Assembly (NCBI RefSeq): GCF_038006205.1
Contig: NZ_JBBOUU010000001.1
Coordinates: forward strand, 3,164,001 to 3,228,000
Origin: Solibacillus sp. FSL R7-0668
GTDB lineage: Bacteria; Bacillota; Bacilli; Bacillales_A; Planococcaceae
Direction: 5' to 3'
DNA length: 64,000 bases
Every line of letters starts with the position of its first letter. Position 1 is the first letter of the stretch. Position numbers and translations under genes: made by a program. Positions 9,776-18,470 of the stretch are shown here, in pieces. The notes beneath the pieces are model-generated. The model worked only from the letters and a program-made list of their open reading frames with translations. It ran no database searches and was not told the origin of the DNA.

Positions 9776-9822
9776 AAAATAAAAAAAATAGTAGTACAGA
9801 CCATGCCTTGGTCCGTACTACC
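9776..9822 (-). terminator. Intrinsic terminator of the stalk-domain protein gene
   Basis: On the minus strand a 13-base stem (9809-9821 with 9791-9803, one G-U pair) and a 5-base loop are followed by a run of eight T. It lies 19 bases after the stop codon at 9841. Confidence 0.88.
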
Positions 9823-9840
9823 ATTGTTAATATGCTTTTG

Positions 9841-10992
9841 CTACAATTTCAGTTTTTTATTTGGTTCAGAGATATAAATCACCAATGATGATGGTAGTGC
9901 ATTTACATATACTTCACGATTTCCAACTTTAATTGTTTTGTTGAATTTTTTGTATACATCTGCATTTCCTTCTGCACCTTTTTCAATTAAATTGTAGAAT
10001 TCATTGCCTTTAGCAGTCCCAAAAAATAATCTTGAAATTTCCTTAAACGCATAAGGGGTTACGTTATCAATTAGTCGTTCTGTACCACCAGCATTCCAAT
10101 AATTGATCTGTACTGAATAATCACTGTGCTTTGTGCTGTAAGATACCATGATTGAATTTAACGTACTATACGGATTTAAGATGGCAGCATCGTCGGCTAG
10201 TTTTTCAAAACCTAGCTCATTAGCAAGAATATTAATATTTTTCTTATAATCCTTGGTAAATGCTTTTGATTTCCCCTTAAATGGTTTAATGCCTTCAGGT
10301 AATGGATACTTTTTGTTTAGAGCTTGATAAAGTCCTGTTGGAGATTCTTTCCACTTATTTGGAACATAAGGGTTTTCTTCAACTTCCAGATTTGTTGAGA
10401 GTTGGTCCTCTTTAATATTTTGAGTTCCAACGATTACCGTATACGCGGTACCTCTCTTTTTCAATGACACTTCATAATCGAATAGTTGATTTAGTGATTC
10501 GTATGGGACAAATAGATCTGAACCAATCATGATTGTTTTTAATCCCGTAGGAGTTGTAGTCCGTTTAGATTTTTTAACATGTAAGTGTTCCTTTACGCCA
10601 TCTACTTTGACCATTGCATTCGCTAACGTAAAATCATACTGTGAATTATCATGCGTTACCGTAGCATTATTCTCACTTGATGTTAATTCGTATTTGTCAC
10701 CCATACCTTCAACCGAAATTTCTAATGGAACATAAACTTGACCATTTCGTACAATTGGATTAACTTTCGCTTTTTCACCATTTACATAAATCGAATGACT
10801 TGCCTGTAATACTTGACGTTTATGTGCATCTGATGTCTTTATAAACATTTCATCAAGACTATAAAATGTGGTGCTTGCTACTGCTTTTTTGGGGATAGCT
10901 ACCAAAAACGCTGATAACATAAGCAAACTTATAATAATGATTGCTACAAATCTCGAAGTTGAATTAATAAAATTACTTTTTTCCATGTTCAT
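9841..10992 (-). CDS. Secreted copper amine oxidase N-terminal (stalk) domain protein
   Basis: A 383-residue exported protein. Residues 1-38 form a signal peptide: charged start, hydrophobic FVAIIIISLLMLSAFLVAI, and a likely cleavage after AVAS. Residues ~65-205 match the copper-amine-oxidase N-terminal (stalk) domain, with INVNGE-like IYVNGEKAKV, the two-part 'VYVPLEIS... LFVPYESLNQLFDYEV' pattern and a closing YTVIVG. This domain is a beta-rich envelope module in Firmicutes and implies no oxidase activity. The C-terminal 170 residues are unrecognised. AAAGGA lies ahead of the ATG. It is divergent from the secreted protease at 11640, with which it may share surface function; that is inference. 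Confidence 0.85.
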   Translation of the reverse strand: MNMEKSNFINSTSRFVAIIIISLLMLSAFLVAIPKKAVASTTFYSLDEMFIKTSDAHKRQVLQASHSIYVNGEKAKVNPIVRNGQVYVPLEISVEGMGDKYELTSSENNATVTHDNSQYDFTLANAMVKVDGVKEHLHVKKSKRTTTPTGLKTIMIGSDLFVPYESLNQLFDYEVSLKKRGTAYTVIVGTQNIKEDQLSTNLEVEENPYVPNKWKESPTGLYQALNKKYPLPEGIKPFKGKSKAFTKDYKKNINILANELGFEKLADDAAILNPYSTLNSIMVSYSTKHSDYSVQINYWNAGGTERLIDNVTPYAFKEISRLFFGTAKGNEFYNLIEKGAEGNADVYKKFNKTIKVGNREVYVNALPSSLVIYISEPNKKLKL

Positions 10993-11639
10993 ATAATCTG
11001 ATTCCTTTCTTTAAATAGTGCTCAATCAACAGCTCACACCATTAATAAATACAATTTTTCTACACATATTCATGCAAGATTTTGAAATAAAAAGTAGACA
11101 ATTTATCCTTACATGATTAGTAATTTATTAATTACCAATTTAGTGCATCGGTAAAAATAATAGCAACTAAAACTTTGATGGTCAAATATATATTGGTAAA
11201 TAAAGGATACGAAAGGGAGTTAAACATACTTTTTATCTGCTGATTTGATGACACGAATCGTACTTAGATTATCTATGATCAATGGAATTTCTTATCACTT
11301 TGAAGCAAATAAAATTATTATTTGCGTTACTATCCGCTTCAATGTAATTTGAGGAAAAAATTGTATTTTTGGATTAATAATTTTATAAAAAATAGTAATG
11401 TTTGCAAAATAGGGCTGTTTTCTGAACAAAAATAGCCCTATTCTGCTCTTTTCCTCCTATGTTTTGGATATTTTGGTAGAATGAATTCTAGGTACTTAGT
11501 TTGAATTTAATTAAACATTTTTTGTTATAAATAAATCTTTATTTCTATACAATGAAACGAGTTTACGAAAAAGGAGAAAGTTTATACATATTCAACTTCA
11601 AAGGGCTCTAATTTTATTGTGAAGATTTTAGGAGGATGA
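10993..11639. other. Divergent intergenic region with one strong hairpin
   Basis: The region separates two divergent genes for exported proteins and must carry both promoters. A perfect 9-base inverted repeat, AATAGGGCT (11408-11416) and AGCCCTATT (11434-11442), is flanked by A and T runs on both sides and could be a bidirectional terminator or an operator. A TATACA/TACAAT element near 11545 with TTGTTA 18 bases upstream may be the protease promoter. No reading frame is credible. Confidence 0.5.
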
Positions 11640-14288
11640 ATGAGAGTGCGGAACAATCAAAATCAAATTTCTAAAATGAAAGAAGCTTTGAATCGTGTTT
11701 TAAAAAGCAAAAAAGTTCAAAGTAGGGCATTGGTTATTGGCTTAGCTGTATTAGGAGCCAGCTTAGCAAGCCCATCCTATTCACTTGCAAATGAAAAAAC
11801 ATCAGAAGTACGTATAACGACAAAAACAAATATCGGTGACGCTGAATTAGTGGATACGAAAGGTGCAACATATGAAGTAGATCAAAATAAGCGTTTTGAA
11901 GTTCTTGTTATGTATAAGAATTTAGAAGGTTTAGAGTATGCTGAAAAAATTGGTAAGCCAGTTCTTGGTGGCGATGATTTAAAGGTTTTTAATATCGTTA
12001 AAATCAAAACGAATAATGCTGGGTTAAAGAAGTTGCAAAAAAATAAAAATATTCTCTCTGCTGAAATTAATGTACGTGTTGAAGTGAAAAAGCAAGGTTC
12101 AACAATGGAATCAACACATTCAAAGGTATATGAAGTACGTCCAGGAGAACATGCATCATGGGCTTATAAGCATATGAATATTCAAGAAGCTTATAAAAAG
12201 GATGTAACAGGTAAAGGGGTCAAAATAGCAATTGCCGATTCAGGTGTAGCTGGACATTCAGACTTAAAAATTGTAGATCAGCATATTGTAAATGATAATG
12301 TATCGAATCTAACAGACAATAATGGTCATGGTACACATGTAGCAGGTATTGTCGGTGCAGCAGACAATGGCAGTGGTGCAATTGGTGTTGCTCCAAATGT
12401 TCAAATGTATTCGATTAAATTAGATGATGACGAGGGTAAACTTTATGCATCAGATATGTTAGATGGATTACGTTGGGCTTTAGAGAATAATATTGACATT
12501 TACAATGCTAGTTTTGGAAACTCATTAAATTCCCCAATTTATCAAGCTGCAATTGATGCTGCATACGAAAAAGGATTAATGATTGTGGCGGCTACAGGTA
12601 ATGAAAGTGAAGGTAAAGTTGGATTTCCTGCTGCGTATGACAATGTCATTGCAGTCGGTTCAATTGGAAGTAATGGAACATTAGAATATTACTCAAACTA
12701 TGGTCCTGAAGTTGATTTTGTTGCTCCAGGTTCTATCATTACAAGTACATCTAATAAAGGTGATTTTGAAACTCGTTCAGGTACGTCAATGGCTACTCCA
12801 TTAGTATCGGGCGTGTTGGCATTATTAATGGAAGAATTTCCAAACCAAACAGCTGATTGGTATTATAATGCATTAAAGGATATGTCAAAAGATGTAGAAT
12901 CTCCAGGCTTTGATAATAAGTCAGGTCATGGTATGCCTCAATATGAGCCATCTGAAATTAAGGATGAAGTTGAAGAAAATAATGATGAAATTACATCGGT
13001 AGAAGATTTGCCGATAAATGAGCAGCGTATTTATGAGTTAGTATGGGATTATATTAATGATCCGTCAGGGAAGCCAGCGAGTCAACGTCCAAAAGACTTT
13101 GAGCGTGCGGAAGAATTAGTAGAATTAATTACGCCTTCTATTGTGCGAGATAAGTTGATCGAGCAATTGCATAAAGAAGATTATGCAAAGGATATTGCTT
13201 TATCAACAGGTGAAAAGTATGAGAAAAAATTGCCTCAAACAATTGAGGAATTGCCTTATGAAGAAAGACGTTATGCCACTCAGGTAGAGCGTTATCTTGA
13301 AGAAATGAAAGAGACGACACGTGAAAGTCGATTTGAATATTATAAAAATCGTGTGACGAATATGATTAAGGATAAGTTATCTCCATCACCTGTTTTAGAC
13401 AGACTTTTAGCAGAGGCTCATAAGTATGGAGCTGTTTTAGATGTTCCGTATTCAAATGGCAGTAAGTATAACGGAGTGGTTTATGATTTTGATGATTTAC
13501 AAAAACCATCAGAGGTCATTCCGCCAATTGAAAAGCCTGATGAAGTGAAGCCAATCGTGCCAACACCTCCTGAAGTGAATGTTGGGGAAGAAACAAGTGT
13601 GCGTCATTTACCTAAAGAGCAGCAAGAATATTATAAACGAGCAGAATATTACCTTGATCGAGTACATGCGAGAAATGGTGAAACGATGCTTGAACAAGCT
13701 GCGATTTTTGTGTCATACATTAATGCATCGCCTATTAGAGATCGAATTTTAGCTAGAGTTCATCAATATGGTGGATTGTTAGATGTTCCTTACTCTAATG
13801 GTTATTTCTATCAAGGTGTTGTTACGAAGCCCTGGGAGAAATACAATAATTCGAATGTAGGCAATGGTGGTAACACTGGCAATGGTGGTAACACAGGAAA
13901 CGGTGGTAACACTGGCAATGGTGGCAACACTGGCAATGGTGGCAACACTGGCAATGGTGGTAACACTGGCAATGATGGTAACACTGGCAATGATGGTAAC
14001 ACTGGCAATGATGGTAACACTGGCAATGATGGTAACACTGGCAATGATGGTAACACAGGAAACGGTGGCTCAACAGATACTCCGTATGATCCTCCGAAAG
14101 AAATTGCAGATTCTTATTTGGCTTTAATTAAAGAGACATTGGATAGAGATATTGAAAGATTACGTTTAAGACCTTATTCATATGTTTCTCAAATGAACTT
14201 TGAAGCAGATATGCTGAAGATACCAAAAGAATATCCTGAAATGACAAAATATTATCGTGATCTTTACAATAGTATCGTTTCAAACTAA
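11640..14288 (+). CDS. Secreted subtilisin-like serine protease (S8) with C-terminal repeats
   Basis: An 882-residue exported endopeptidase of the subtilase family. A signal peptide (about 1-50, cleavage after YSLA) and a propeptide (about 51-165) precede the catalytic domain (about 175-430). The triad is visible: Asp200 in IADSGVAGH, His230 in NGHGTHVAG, Ser383 in GTSMATP, with oxyanion Asn321. The C-terminal half has three related ~90-residue modules starting LPxxExxY; the last two end in LDVPYSNGxxYxGVV. They are followed by a (GNTGNG/D)n linker at about 740-813 and a short helical tail. The C-terminal modules are unrecognised and may bind the cell surface. AGGAGG lies only 4 bases ahead of the ATG; a GTG two codons later is better spaced and could be the true start. 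Confidence 0.93.
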   Translation: MRVRNNQNQISKMKEALNRVLKSKKVQSRALVIGLAVLGASLASPSYSLANEKTSEVRITTKTNIGDAELVDTKGATYEVDQNKRFEVLVMYKNLEGLEYAEKIGKPVLGGDDLKVFNIVKIKTNNAGLKKLQKNKNILSAEINVRVEVKKQGSTMESTHSKVYEVRPGEHASWAYKHMNIQEAYKKDVTGKGVKIAIADSGVAGHSDLKIVDQHIVNDNVSNLTDNNGHGTHVAGIVGAADNGSGAIGVAPNVQMYSIKLDDDEGKLYASDMLDGLRWALENNIDIYNASFGNSLNSPIYQAAIDAAYEKGLMIVAATGNESEGKVGFPAAYDNVIAVGSIGSNGTLEYYSNYGPEVDFVAPGSIITSTSNKGDFETRSGTSMATPLVSGVLALLMEEFPNQTADWYYNALKDMSKDVESPGFDNKSGHGMPQYEPSEIKDEVEENNDEITSVEDLPINEQRIYELVWDYINDPSGKPASQRPKDFERAEELVELITPSIVRDKLIEQLHKEDYAKDIALSTGEKYEKKLPQTIEELPYEERRYATQVERYLEEMKETTRESRFEYYKNRVTNMIKDKLSPSPVLDRLLAEAHKYGAVLDVPYSNGSKYNGVVYDFDDLQKPSEVIPPIEKPDEVKPIVPTPPEVNVGEETSVRHLPKEQQEYYKRAEYYLDRVHARNGETMLEQAAIFVSYINASPIRDRILARVHQYGGLLDVPYSNGYFYQGVVTKPWEKYNNSNVGNGGNTGNGGNTGNGGNTGNGGNTGNGGNTGNGGNTGNDGNTGNDGNTGNDGNTGNDGNTGNDGNTGNGGSTDTPYDPPKEIADSYLALIKETLDRDIERLRLRPYSYVSQMNFEADMLKIPKEYPEMTKYYRDLYNSIVSN
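13860..14068 (+). repeat. 18-bp minisatellite encoding the Gly/Asn linker of the protease
   Basis: About 11-12 tandem copies of an 18-base unit encode Gly-Asn-Gly/Asp-Gly-Asn-Thr. The first copies carry GGT (Gly) and the last ones GAT (Asp) at one position, which shows segmental duplication. The array stays in frame with the protease gene, so unit-number changes would alter linker length without breaking the protein. Confidence 0.92.
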
Positions 14289-14311
14289 TAATATAATAAA
14301 ATAACTTGAAG

Positions 14312-14351
14312 GCTGTACTAGGAGAATTAATTTCCCTGGTACAGCTTTTTT
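14312..14351 (+). terminator. Intrinsic terminator of the subtilase gene
   Basis: GCTGTACTAGG pairs with CCTGGTACAGC (one G-U) and is followed by six T, 24 bases after the stop codon. Confidence 0.9.
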
Positions 14352-14689
14352 CATTGTATGGTATCAAACATCTTTTTGTTTGGAAGGTAAAATTAAATCA
14401 ATGAAAGTGGAATATTTCTTATGCTGTCTCTCTATGTATTTTAGGTACTATGATATCTACTCCTTCCACCAACTAAAACTCGCTTAATGCGTGCCAAGCA
14501 TACAATACTCTTTATTTAACATGATATTTTTTGTCGGTTCCAACTTTAATGTACAAATGAACAGCTCTGCATAATACCCCTCTCCTCAAATCTAAAATTT
14601 CCAATCAAACAACATTGCTATGTAATTCAAATGTTTAGAAGGAAACAATTTAATTCTCTTAAATCTGGTTTCTGTCGTACCTAGAATGC
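14352..14689. other. Intergenic, no feature recognised
   Basis: No gene, RNA or repeat could be supported between the protease terminator and the 98-bp tandem array. Confidence 0.5.
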
Positions 14690-15255
14690 TTATGAATAGC
14701 TGATTCTATGTATCCGACACTTTTTTACGAATATTCATTTCTGCATGTTTGTAGAGTGTCGTATCTATACTTCAGCTGGCTTCACATCTTATAACCGATA
14801 TTCAGATGTGTTCGACACTTTTTTATGAATATTCATTTCTGCAAGTTTGTAGAGTGTCGTATCTATACTTCAGCTGACTTCACATTTTATAACCGATATT
14901 CAGATGTGTCCGACACTTTTTTACGAATATTCATTTCTGCAAGTTTGTAGAGTGTCGTATCTATACTTCAGCTGGCTCCACATCTTATAACCGATATTCA
15001 GATGTGTTCGACACTTTTTTACGAATATTCATTTCTGCATGTTTGTAGAGTGTCGTATCTATACTTCAGCTGGCTCCACATCTTATAACCGACTTTCAGA
15101 TGTGTCCAACACCTTTTTATGAATATTCATTTCTGCATGTTTGTAGAGTGTCGTATCTATACTTCAGCTGGTTTCACATCTTATAACCGACTTTCAGATG
15201 TGTCCGACATTTTTTTATGAATACTCATTTCTGCAAGTGTATAGCGTGGCGTAGC
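14690..15255. repeat. 98-bp tandem repeat array upstream of the excisionase/integrase pair
   Basis: The motif CGACACTTTTTTAYGAATA recurs at 14716, 14814, 14912, 15010, 15108 and 15206, an exact 98-base period without a single indel; the first and last copies are partial or diverged. Each unit holds two inverted repeats: CACATCT/AGATGTG around a 14-base loop, and CGACACT/AGTGTCG around a ~31-base loop. The array ends about 50 bases before the excisionase-like gene. It is non-coding. Such a place would suit recombinase accessory sites, but the unit is longer than known arm sites. Confidence 0.9.
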
Positions 15256-15307
15256 AATTCTTTACTGACTTAATCACACTTACTATCTATTACGGAGGAA
15301 CAAACAA

Positions 15308-15580
15308 ATGGAACAAACTATTGAAAAATCAATCGAAGAAAAAATTGAAAACTTAATTACACAAAGCCTTGAAAAAAGACTTGGCGAAATAATTGGACAG
15401 AATAATGAGCTTGTAGCTAAAGAATGGTTAAACGTTCAAGAAACTTGCGATTATATCGGAATTTCCTATAAAAATTTACAAAAGCTTATTGATCAAGGTC
15501 TTAAATGTATTTCAATTGGTCGCAGCAAGCGATTCTCCAGAACGGAAATCAATCACTTTTTAAAAAATACACAAGCATAA
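15308..15580 (+). CDS. Excisionase-family helix-turn-helix DNA-binding protein
   Basis: A 90-residue protein. The N-terminal 35 residues are a charged, probably coiled helix; residues ~38-85 (WLNVQETCDYIGISYKNLQKL, then SIGRSKRFSRTEINHFL) match the winged-helix MerR/excisionase fold used by Xis-like recombination directionality factors. A GGAGG ribosome site lies ahead of the ATG. The integrase gene follows 33 bases downstream on the same strand, as in Tn916-type xis-int pairs. It could act as directionality factor, as repressor, or both. Confidence 0.85.
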   Translation: MEQTIEKSIEEKIENLITQSLEKRLGEIIGQNNELVAKEWLNVQETCDYIGISYKNLQKLIDQGLKCISIGRSKRFSRTEINHFLKNTQA

Positions 15581-15613
15581 AAAATACGGAAAACACAAAA
15601 GGAGTTCATTCTA

Positions 15614-16783
15614 ATGACAACAATGGAAAAAGCAGTTAAAGAATATATGAAAAGAGGCGTTCCTCATTATATGGTGAAAATGTATGGGGGTATCGATCCT
15701 ATTACGAAAAAACAAATCGACATTACAAAGCGTGGTTTTAAAACAAAAACTGAAGCAAAAGCTTTTTATGCCCAAAAACAAGCGGAAATGCTACAACGAA
15801 ATGATACTGATAATCCAGACCTTACATTTGAGCAATTCTATCATACTGACTATGAAGAATACCTTCATAATTGTTCCCTCGAAAAAAGTACTTTAGGGAA
15901 AATTAAAGGGATTTTCAAAAACCACATCCTACCTTTTTACGGAGATTTAAAGCTTAAAAATATTTCTTACCAAGATACTTTGCGGTCTTTTGAAGTATGG
16001 AAAGAAAAATTACAAAAACCATCAAAGGTAGCAATCGAACTAAATAAATGCTTAGAACAGGCTGCCCATAACGATTACATTCCGAAAAATCCCGTTAAAC
16101 TTGGTGGTTTACGATCATGGGAAAAAAAAGAAGAAAGAAAGAGAGTCAATGCACAAGGTGATAAATTGTTCTATACATTAGATGAAATAGATTTATTTAT
16201 TCAAAAGCTAAAAACAACAGATGATATTTCAAAAATTGCAAGTTTCCTCTTGCTTGTAAATTTAGGCTTACGCAAAGGAGAGCTTCTTGCACTACAATGG
16301 CAAGATATTGATTTTCAAAATAAAACAATCCATATTCATCAAGCAGTTGGTATGGACGAATTGAATAAGCCTTATATTAAAGCTACGAAGAACTTTTTAG
16401 TAAGAACACTTGATATTGATGAGGAAACTTTCCAAGCACTATTAAAATGGCAGGAGCTCCAAGCAGAACAATTAAAGTGGCAAAGTCTTGAGCATCAAGG
16501 TGATAAGCAGTTTATCTTCCCAAACAATAAAAATACTTTTTATACTAACAGCAAGTTAAATACCTGGTTAAAAAAGTTCCAAATCCAACACGGACTAAAA
16601 CTTGTTTCAATTCACGGCTTACGTCACAGTTGTGCTACTCGTATCTATTATCAAACGAAAGATATAAAATTCGTTCAACATTTCTTAGGTCACACAGACA
16701 TGGCAACAACGGTAGATACGTATATTCATTGCATTCCCGAAATAGGCAGTATGTTAGTAAAAGGTTTTAATCGTACTGCATAA
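15614..16783 (+). CDS. Tyrosine recombinase (phage/transposon integrase)
   Basis: A 389-residue site-specific recombinase. Residues ~15-70 (YMVKMYGGIDPITKKQ then TKRGFKTKTEAKAFY) are an arm-type DNA-binding domain, ~75-165 a core-binding helical domain, and ~185-385 the catalytic domain. Catalytic residues are visible: Arg near 220 (GLRKGELLALQW), the HGLRH motif near 335-339, LGHTDMATTVDTY with His near 359 and the nucleophilic Tyr near 369. GGAG precedes the ATG. With its excisionase it forms the recombination module of an integrative element, but no other genes of that element are clear; its attachment sites were not found. It may be a remnant nested in the larger island. Confidence 0.92.
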   Translation: MTTMEKAVKEYMKRGVPHYMVKMYGGIDPITKKQIDITKRGFKTKTEAKAFYAQKQAEMLQRNDTDNPDLTFEQFYHTDYEEYLHNCSLEKSTLGKIKGIFKNHILPFYGDLKLKNISYQDTLRSFEVWKEKLQKPSKVAIELNKCLEQAAHNDYIPKNPVKLGGLRSWEKKEERKRVNAQGDKLFYTLDEIDLFIQKLKTTDDISKIASFLLLVNLGLRKGELLALQWQDIDFQNKTIHIHQAVGMDELNKPYIKATKNFLVRTLDIDEETFQALLKWQELQAEQLKWQSLEHQGDKQFIFPNNKNTFYTNSKLNTWLKKFQIQHGLKLVSIHGLRHSCATRIYYQTKDIKFVQHFLGHTDMATTVDTYIHCIPEIGSMLVKGFNRTA

Positions 16784-16808
16784 ATAATCATTAGTTGAAT
16801 CTCAATTC

Positions 16809-16846
16809 GTGCCAAAGTACATTTGTATTTTGGCACTTTTTCTTTC
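16809..16846 (+). terminator. Intrinsic terminator after the integrase
   Basis: GTGCCAAA and TTTGGCAC enclose a partly paired loop (GTACA/TGTAT) and are followed by TTTTTCTTTC, 26 bases after the integrase stop. Confidence 0.85.
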
Positions 16847-16921
16847 TCTATCTTTAAACAGGTTTTCACAATAAGTATAGAAATACTTAAAACTAACCCT
16901 TTTATTTATACATTAATCATT

Positions 16922-16963
16922 AAAAAACCTGGTAGAAACCTTATTAGATAAGGCTCTACCAGG
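16922..16963 (-). terminator. Hairpin terminator downstream of the serine recombinase
   Basis: CCTGGTAGA/TCTACCAGG with an inner CCTTAT/ATAAGG stem; on the minus strand a run of six T follows. It lies about 120 bases after the recombinase stop at 17082 and could also stop plus-strand readthrough from the integrase. Confidence 0.75.
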
Positions 16964-17081
16964 CATTTTATATTTTCATTAGTTATCTTTCCTTAATTGT
17001 CTCACTTGTTGCTGGCAGCTTAGAAGTGATGTCATGCAGTACGCTCTCAAATCATTAATACAAGTTGCCCCTACTTTACAT

Positions 17082-17648
17082 TTAATTATTTTTAATAATT
17101 TTATACACGGTTGCCCTACCAATCCCATACTCCTTTGCAATATCTGTAGCACTTTCTCCTGCTTCAAACAATGCTCGTACATGCTTCTTTACTTTATCAT
17201 CAATAGCTGGTCTGCCTCCAATACGCCCACGTTTTCTAGCACTTTCTAACCCAGCCTTTGTCCTCTGTTGAATAATATCCCTTTCAAATTCAGCAAATAC
17301 AGCTAACATACCAAACATAGCTTTACCTGTTGGAGTAGTTGTATCAAATGCATCATTAATTGAAACAAACTCTACTCCCTTCTCATTTAATTCACCTGTT
17401 AATGTAAATAGCTCTTTCGTGCTTCTAGCTAAACGATCTAATTTAAACACAACAAATAAATCCCCATTAGCCGCAGCTTTCATTGCATGTTCAAGTTCTT
17501 GTCTTTCTACTTTACGACTAGAAATCTTTTCTACATATATGATTAGTTCTAATCCTTTTTCTTTAGCATATTTTTCAATGGCTTGCTCCTGCATATCTAA
17601 ATTTTGATCTTCCGTACTTACACGACAATATCCTATTACTCGTCCCAT
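17082..17648 (-). CDS. Serine recombinase (resolvase/invertase family)
   Basis: A 188-residue small serine recombinase. The N-terminal catalytic domain begins GRVIGYCRVSTEDQNLDMQ with the nucleophile Ser11 in RVST; FKLDRLARSTKEL, FDTTTPTGKAMFGMLAVFAEFERDIIQQRT and the long E-helix follow. The last 45 residues (IDDKVKKHVRALF then ESATDIAKEYGIGRATVYKII) form the helix-turn-helix that recognises the res site. I use the ATG at 17648; an in-frame GTG at 17660 is possible but poorly placed. A res-like inverted repeat lies directly upstream. The type is carried by transposons, plasmids and islands. Confidence 0.92.
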   Translation of the reverse strand: MGRVIGYCRVSTEDQNLDMQEQAIEKYAKEKGLELIIYVEKISSRKVERQELEHAMKAAANGDLFVVFKLDRLARSTKELFTLTGELNEKGVEFVSINDAFDTTTPTGKAMFGMLAVFAEFERDIIQQRTKAGLESARKRGRIGGRPAIDDKVKKHVRALFEAGESATDIAKEYGIGRATVYKIIKNN

Positions 17649-17697
17649 TTCTGACACCACTTTCTACAAACTTATACGTTTTATATACATTTAATAA

Positions 17698-17795
17698 TAG
17701 ACGAGTTTATAGACAAAAACAACAAAAAAAGGAAGCCTAAACGTTAATTTAAGCTCCGTCTTCAAATCGTCTACTAAACGATGATTTTATAGACG
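17698..17795. other. Possible res site of the serine recombinase
   Basis: A 28-base imperfect inverted repeat, 17768-17795, begins CGTCTACTAAA and ends TTTATAGACG; its two centre bases are AT, as in site I of resolvase recombination sites. Two further TAGAC half-sites lie at 17698 and 17711, in direct orientation. The block is 50-150 bases upstream of the recombinase start, the usual place for res. Assignment is by layout only. Confidence 0.5.
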
Positions 17796-18022
17796 TGTAT
17801 TTCGCGATTGAAATGTGAGCCTTATCGCAACTGAAATACTAGACCATTCTGGTAGAAAAGATTATCGAGATAGCAAGTTTACTCGTGTACTTTACACGGA
17901 TTCATTGCGGGCATAATTCACGTTTAAAAGGCATAGTAAAAATGTTACTTAACATACATTTTACTAGGGCTAAATCACACATACTTGAGAACATCAAAAT
18001 TAATAATTCAATTCAAACCATA

Positions 18023-18051
18023 TTGAGAAAATTCAAAAATCATGCTATAAT
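18023..18051 (+). promoter_or_regulatory. Promoter of the antitoxin RNA
   Basis: TTGAGA (18023-18028) and TATAAT (18046-18051) are separated by 17 bases, a near-consensus sigma-A promoter. It drives the small RNA at 18058-18205. Confidence 0.85.
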
Positions 18052-18057
18052 TCAGTG

Positions 18058-18205
18058 TGTATTGATTATAAATAAGACTGTTTAGTGGTGGTACACTAAG
18101 CAATCTTAGCAACAAGCAGAATCGATTCAAAGGCGATTAGCGAGCAAAAAGTAAAAAAGTAAACCACTACTCAACTTTGGCGGAGAGGGCGGTTTATTTT
18201 TTTTG
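18058..18205 (+). ncRNA. Type I antitoxin RNA (convergent with the toxin gene)
   Basis: A predicted ~148-base RNA: strong promoter, a first hairpin (TGTTTAGTG, loop GTGGTA, CACTAAGCA with one G-U) at about 18079-18102, a conserved single-stranded middle (GCAGAATCGATTCAAAGGCG) and a terminator (AAACC...GGTTT plus eight T) ending near 18205. Its last ~35 bases are complementary to the 3' end of the toxin reading frame on the other strand, the layout of TxpA/RatA-like type I systems. A second copy at 23478-23604 keeps the first hairpin with a changed base pair. The start is inferred from the promoter. Confidence 0.75.
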
Positions 18206-18269
18206 TAAAAGCAAATGACAATGCAATTACAGATATGATAAGTGTTGAAAAACGTATAGCTATCATCAT
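18171..18269 (-). CDS. Small hydrophobic type I toxin (putative holin-like)
   Basis: A 32-residue frame, starting MMIAIRFSTLIISVIALSFA and ending TKKINRPLRQS: one hydrophobic membrane segment and a basic tail. It has an AAGGA ribosome site 7 bases upstream of the ATG at 18269. The size, membrane helix and KKxNRP-like tail resemble the small holin-like toxins of Bacillales type I systems. Its 3' part overlaps the antitoxin RNA on the opposite strand. Such peptides insert in the cytoplasmic membrane when the RNA no longer represses them. No weak points are seen in the frame; the assignment is by size, composition and layout. Confidence 0.7.
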   Translation of the reverse strand: MMIAIRFSTLIISVIALSFAFTKKINRPLRQS

Positions 18270-18470
18270 TGCTTCGTCCTTACCAACAGCTATATACCTC
18301 ACGATTCTACAATACTAATGTCCGAACGAGTAATACACATATAAATTGAAGAGGGAAAGTATTTAATCATAAAAAAAGACTTACCGATCTTATATGACCA
18401 ATAAGCTTGAGATGAATTCTGATGGCTAAGTTTGTTTTTAAAGTTAATTCTCGATTCAACTGAGAGCCAT

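Noticed and set aside
13811-14127. Frames of 81-87 codons on both strands across the Gly/Asn repeat
   Set aside because: They are shadows of the 18-bp minisatellite inside the subtilase gene.
14690-15255. CRISPR array
   Set aside because: The 98-bp units follow one another without unique spacers, are far longer than CRISPR repeats, and no cas gene is near.
16979-17182. 67-codon frame at the 3' end of the serine recombinase
   Set aside because: Its 5' half is the recombinase helix-turn-helix region read in another frame; no ribosome site is present.
17885-18085. 66-codon plus-strand frame overlapping the antitoxin promoter
   Set aside because: It has no ribosome site and the promoter elements TTGAGA and TATAAT lie inside it.
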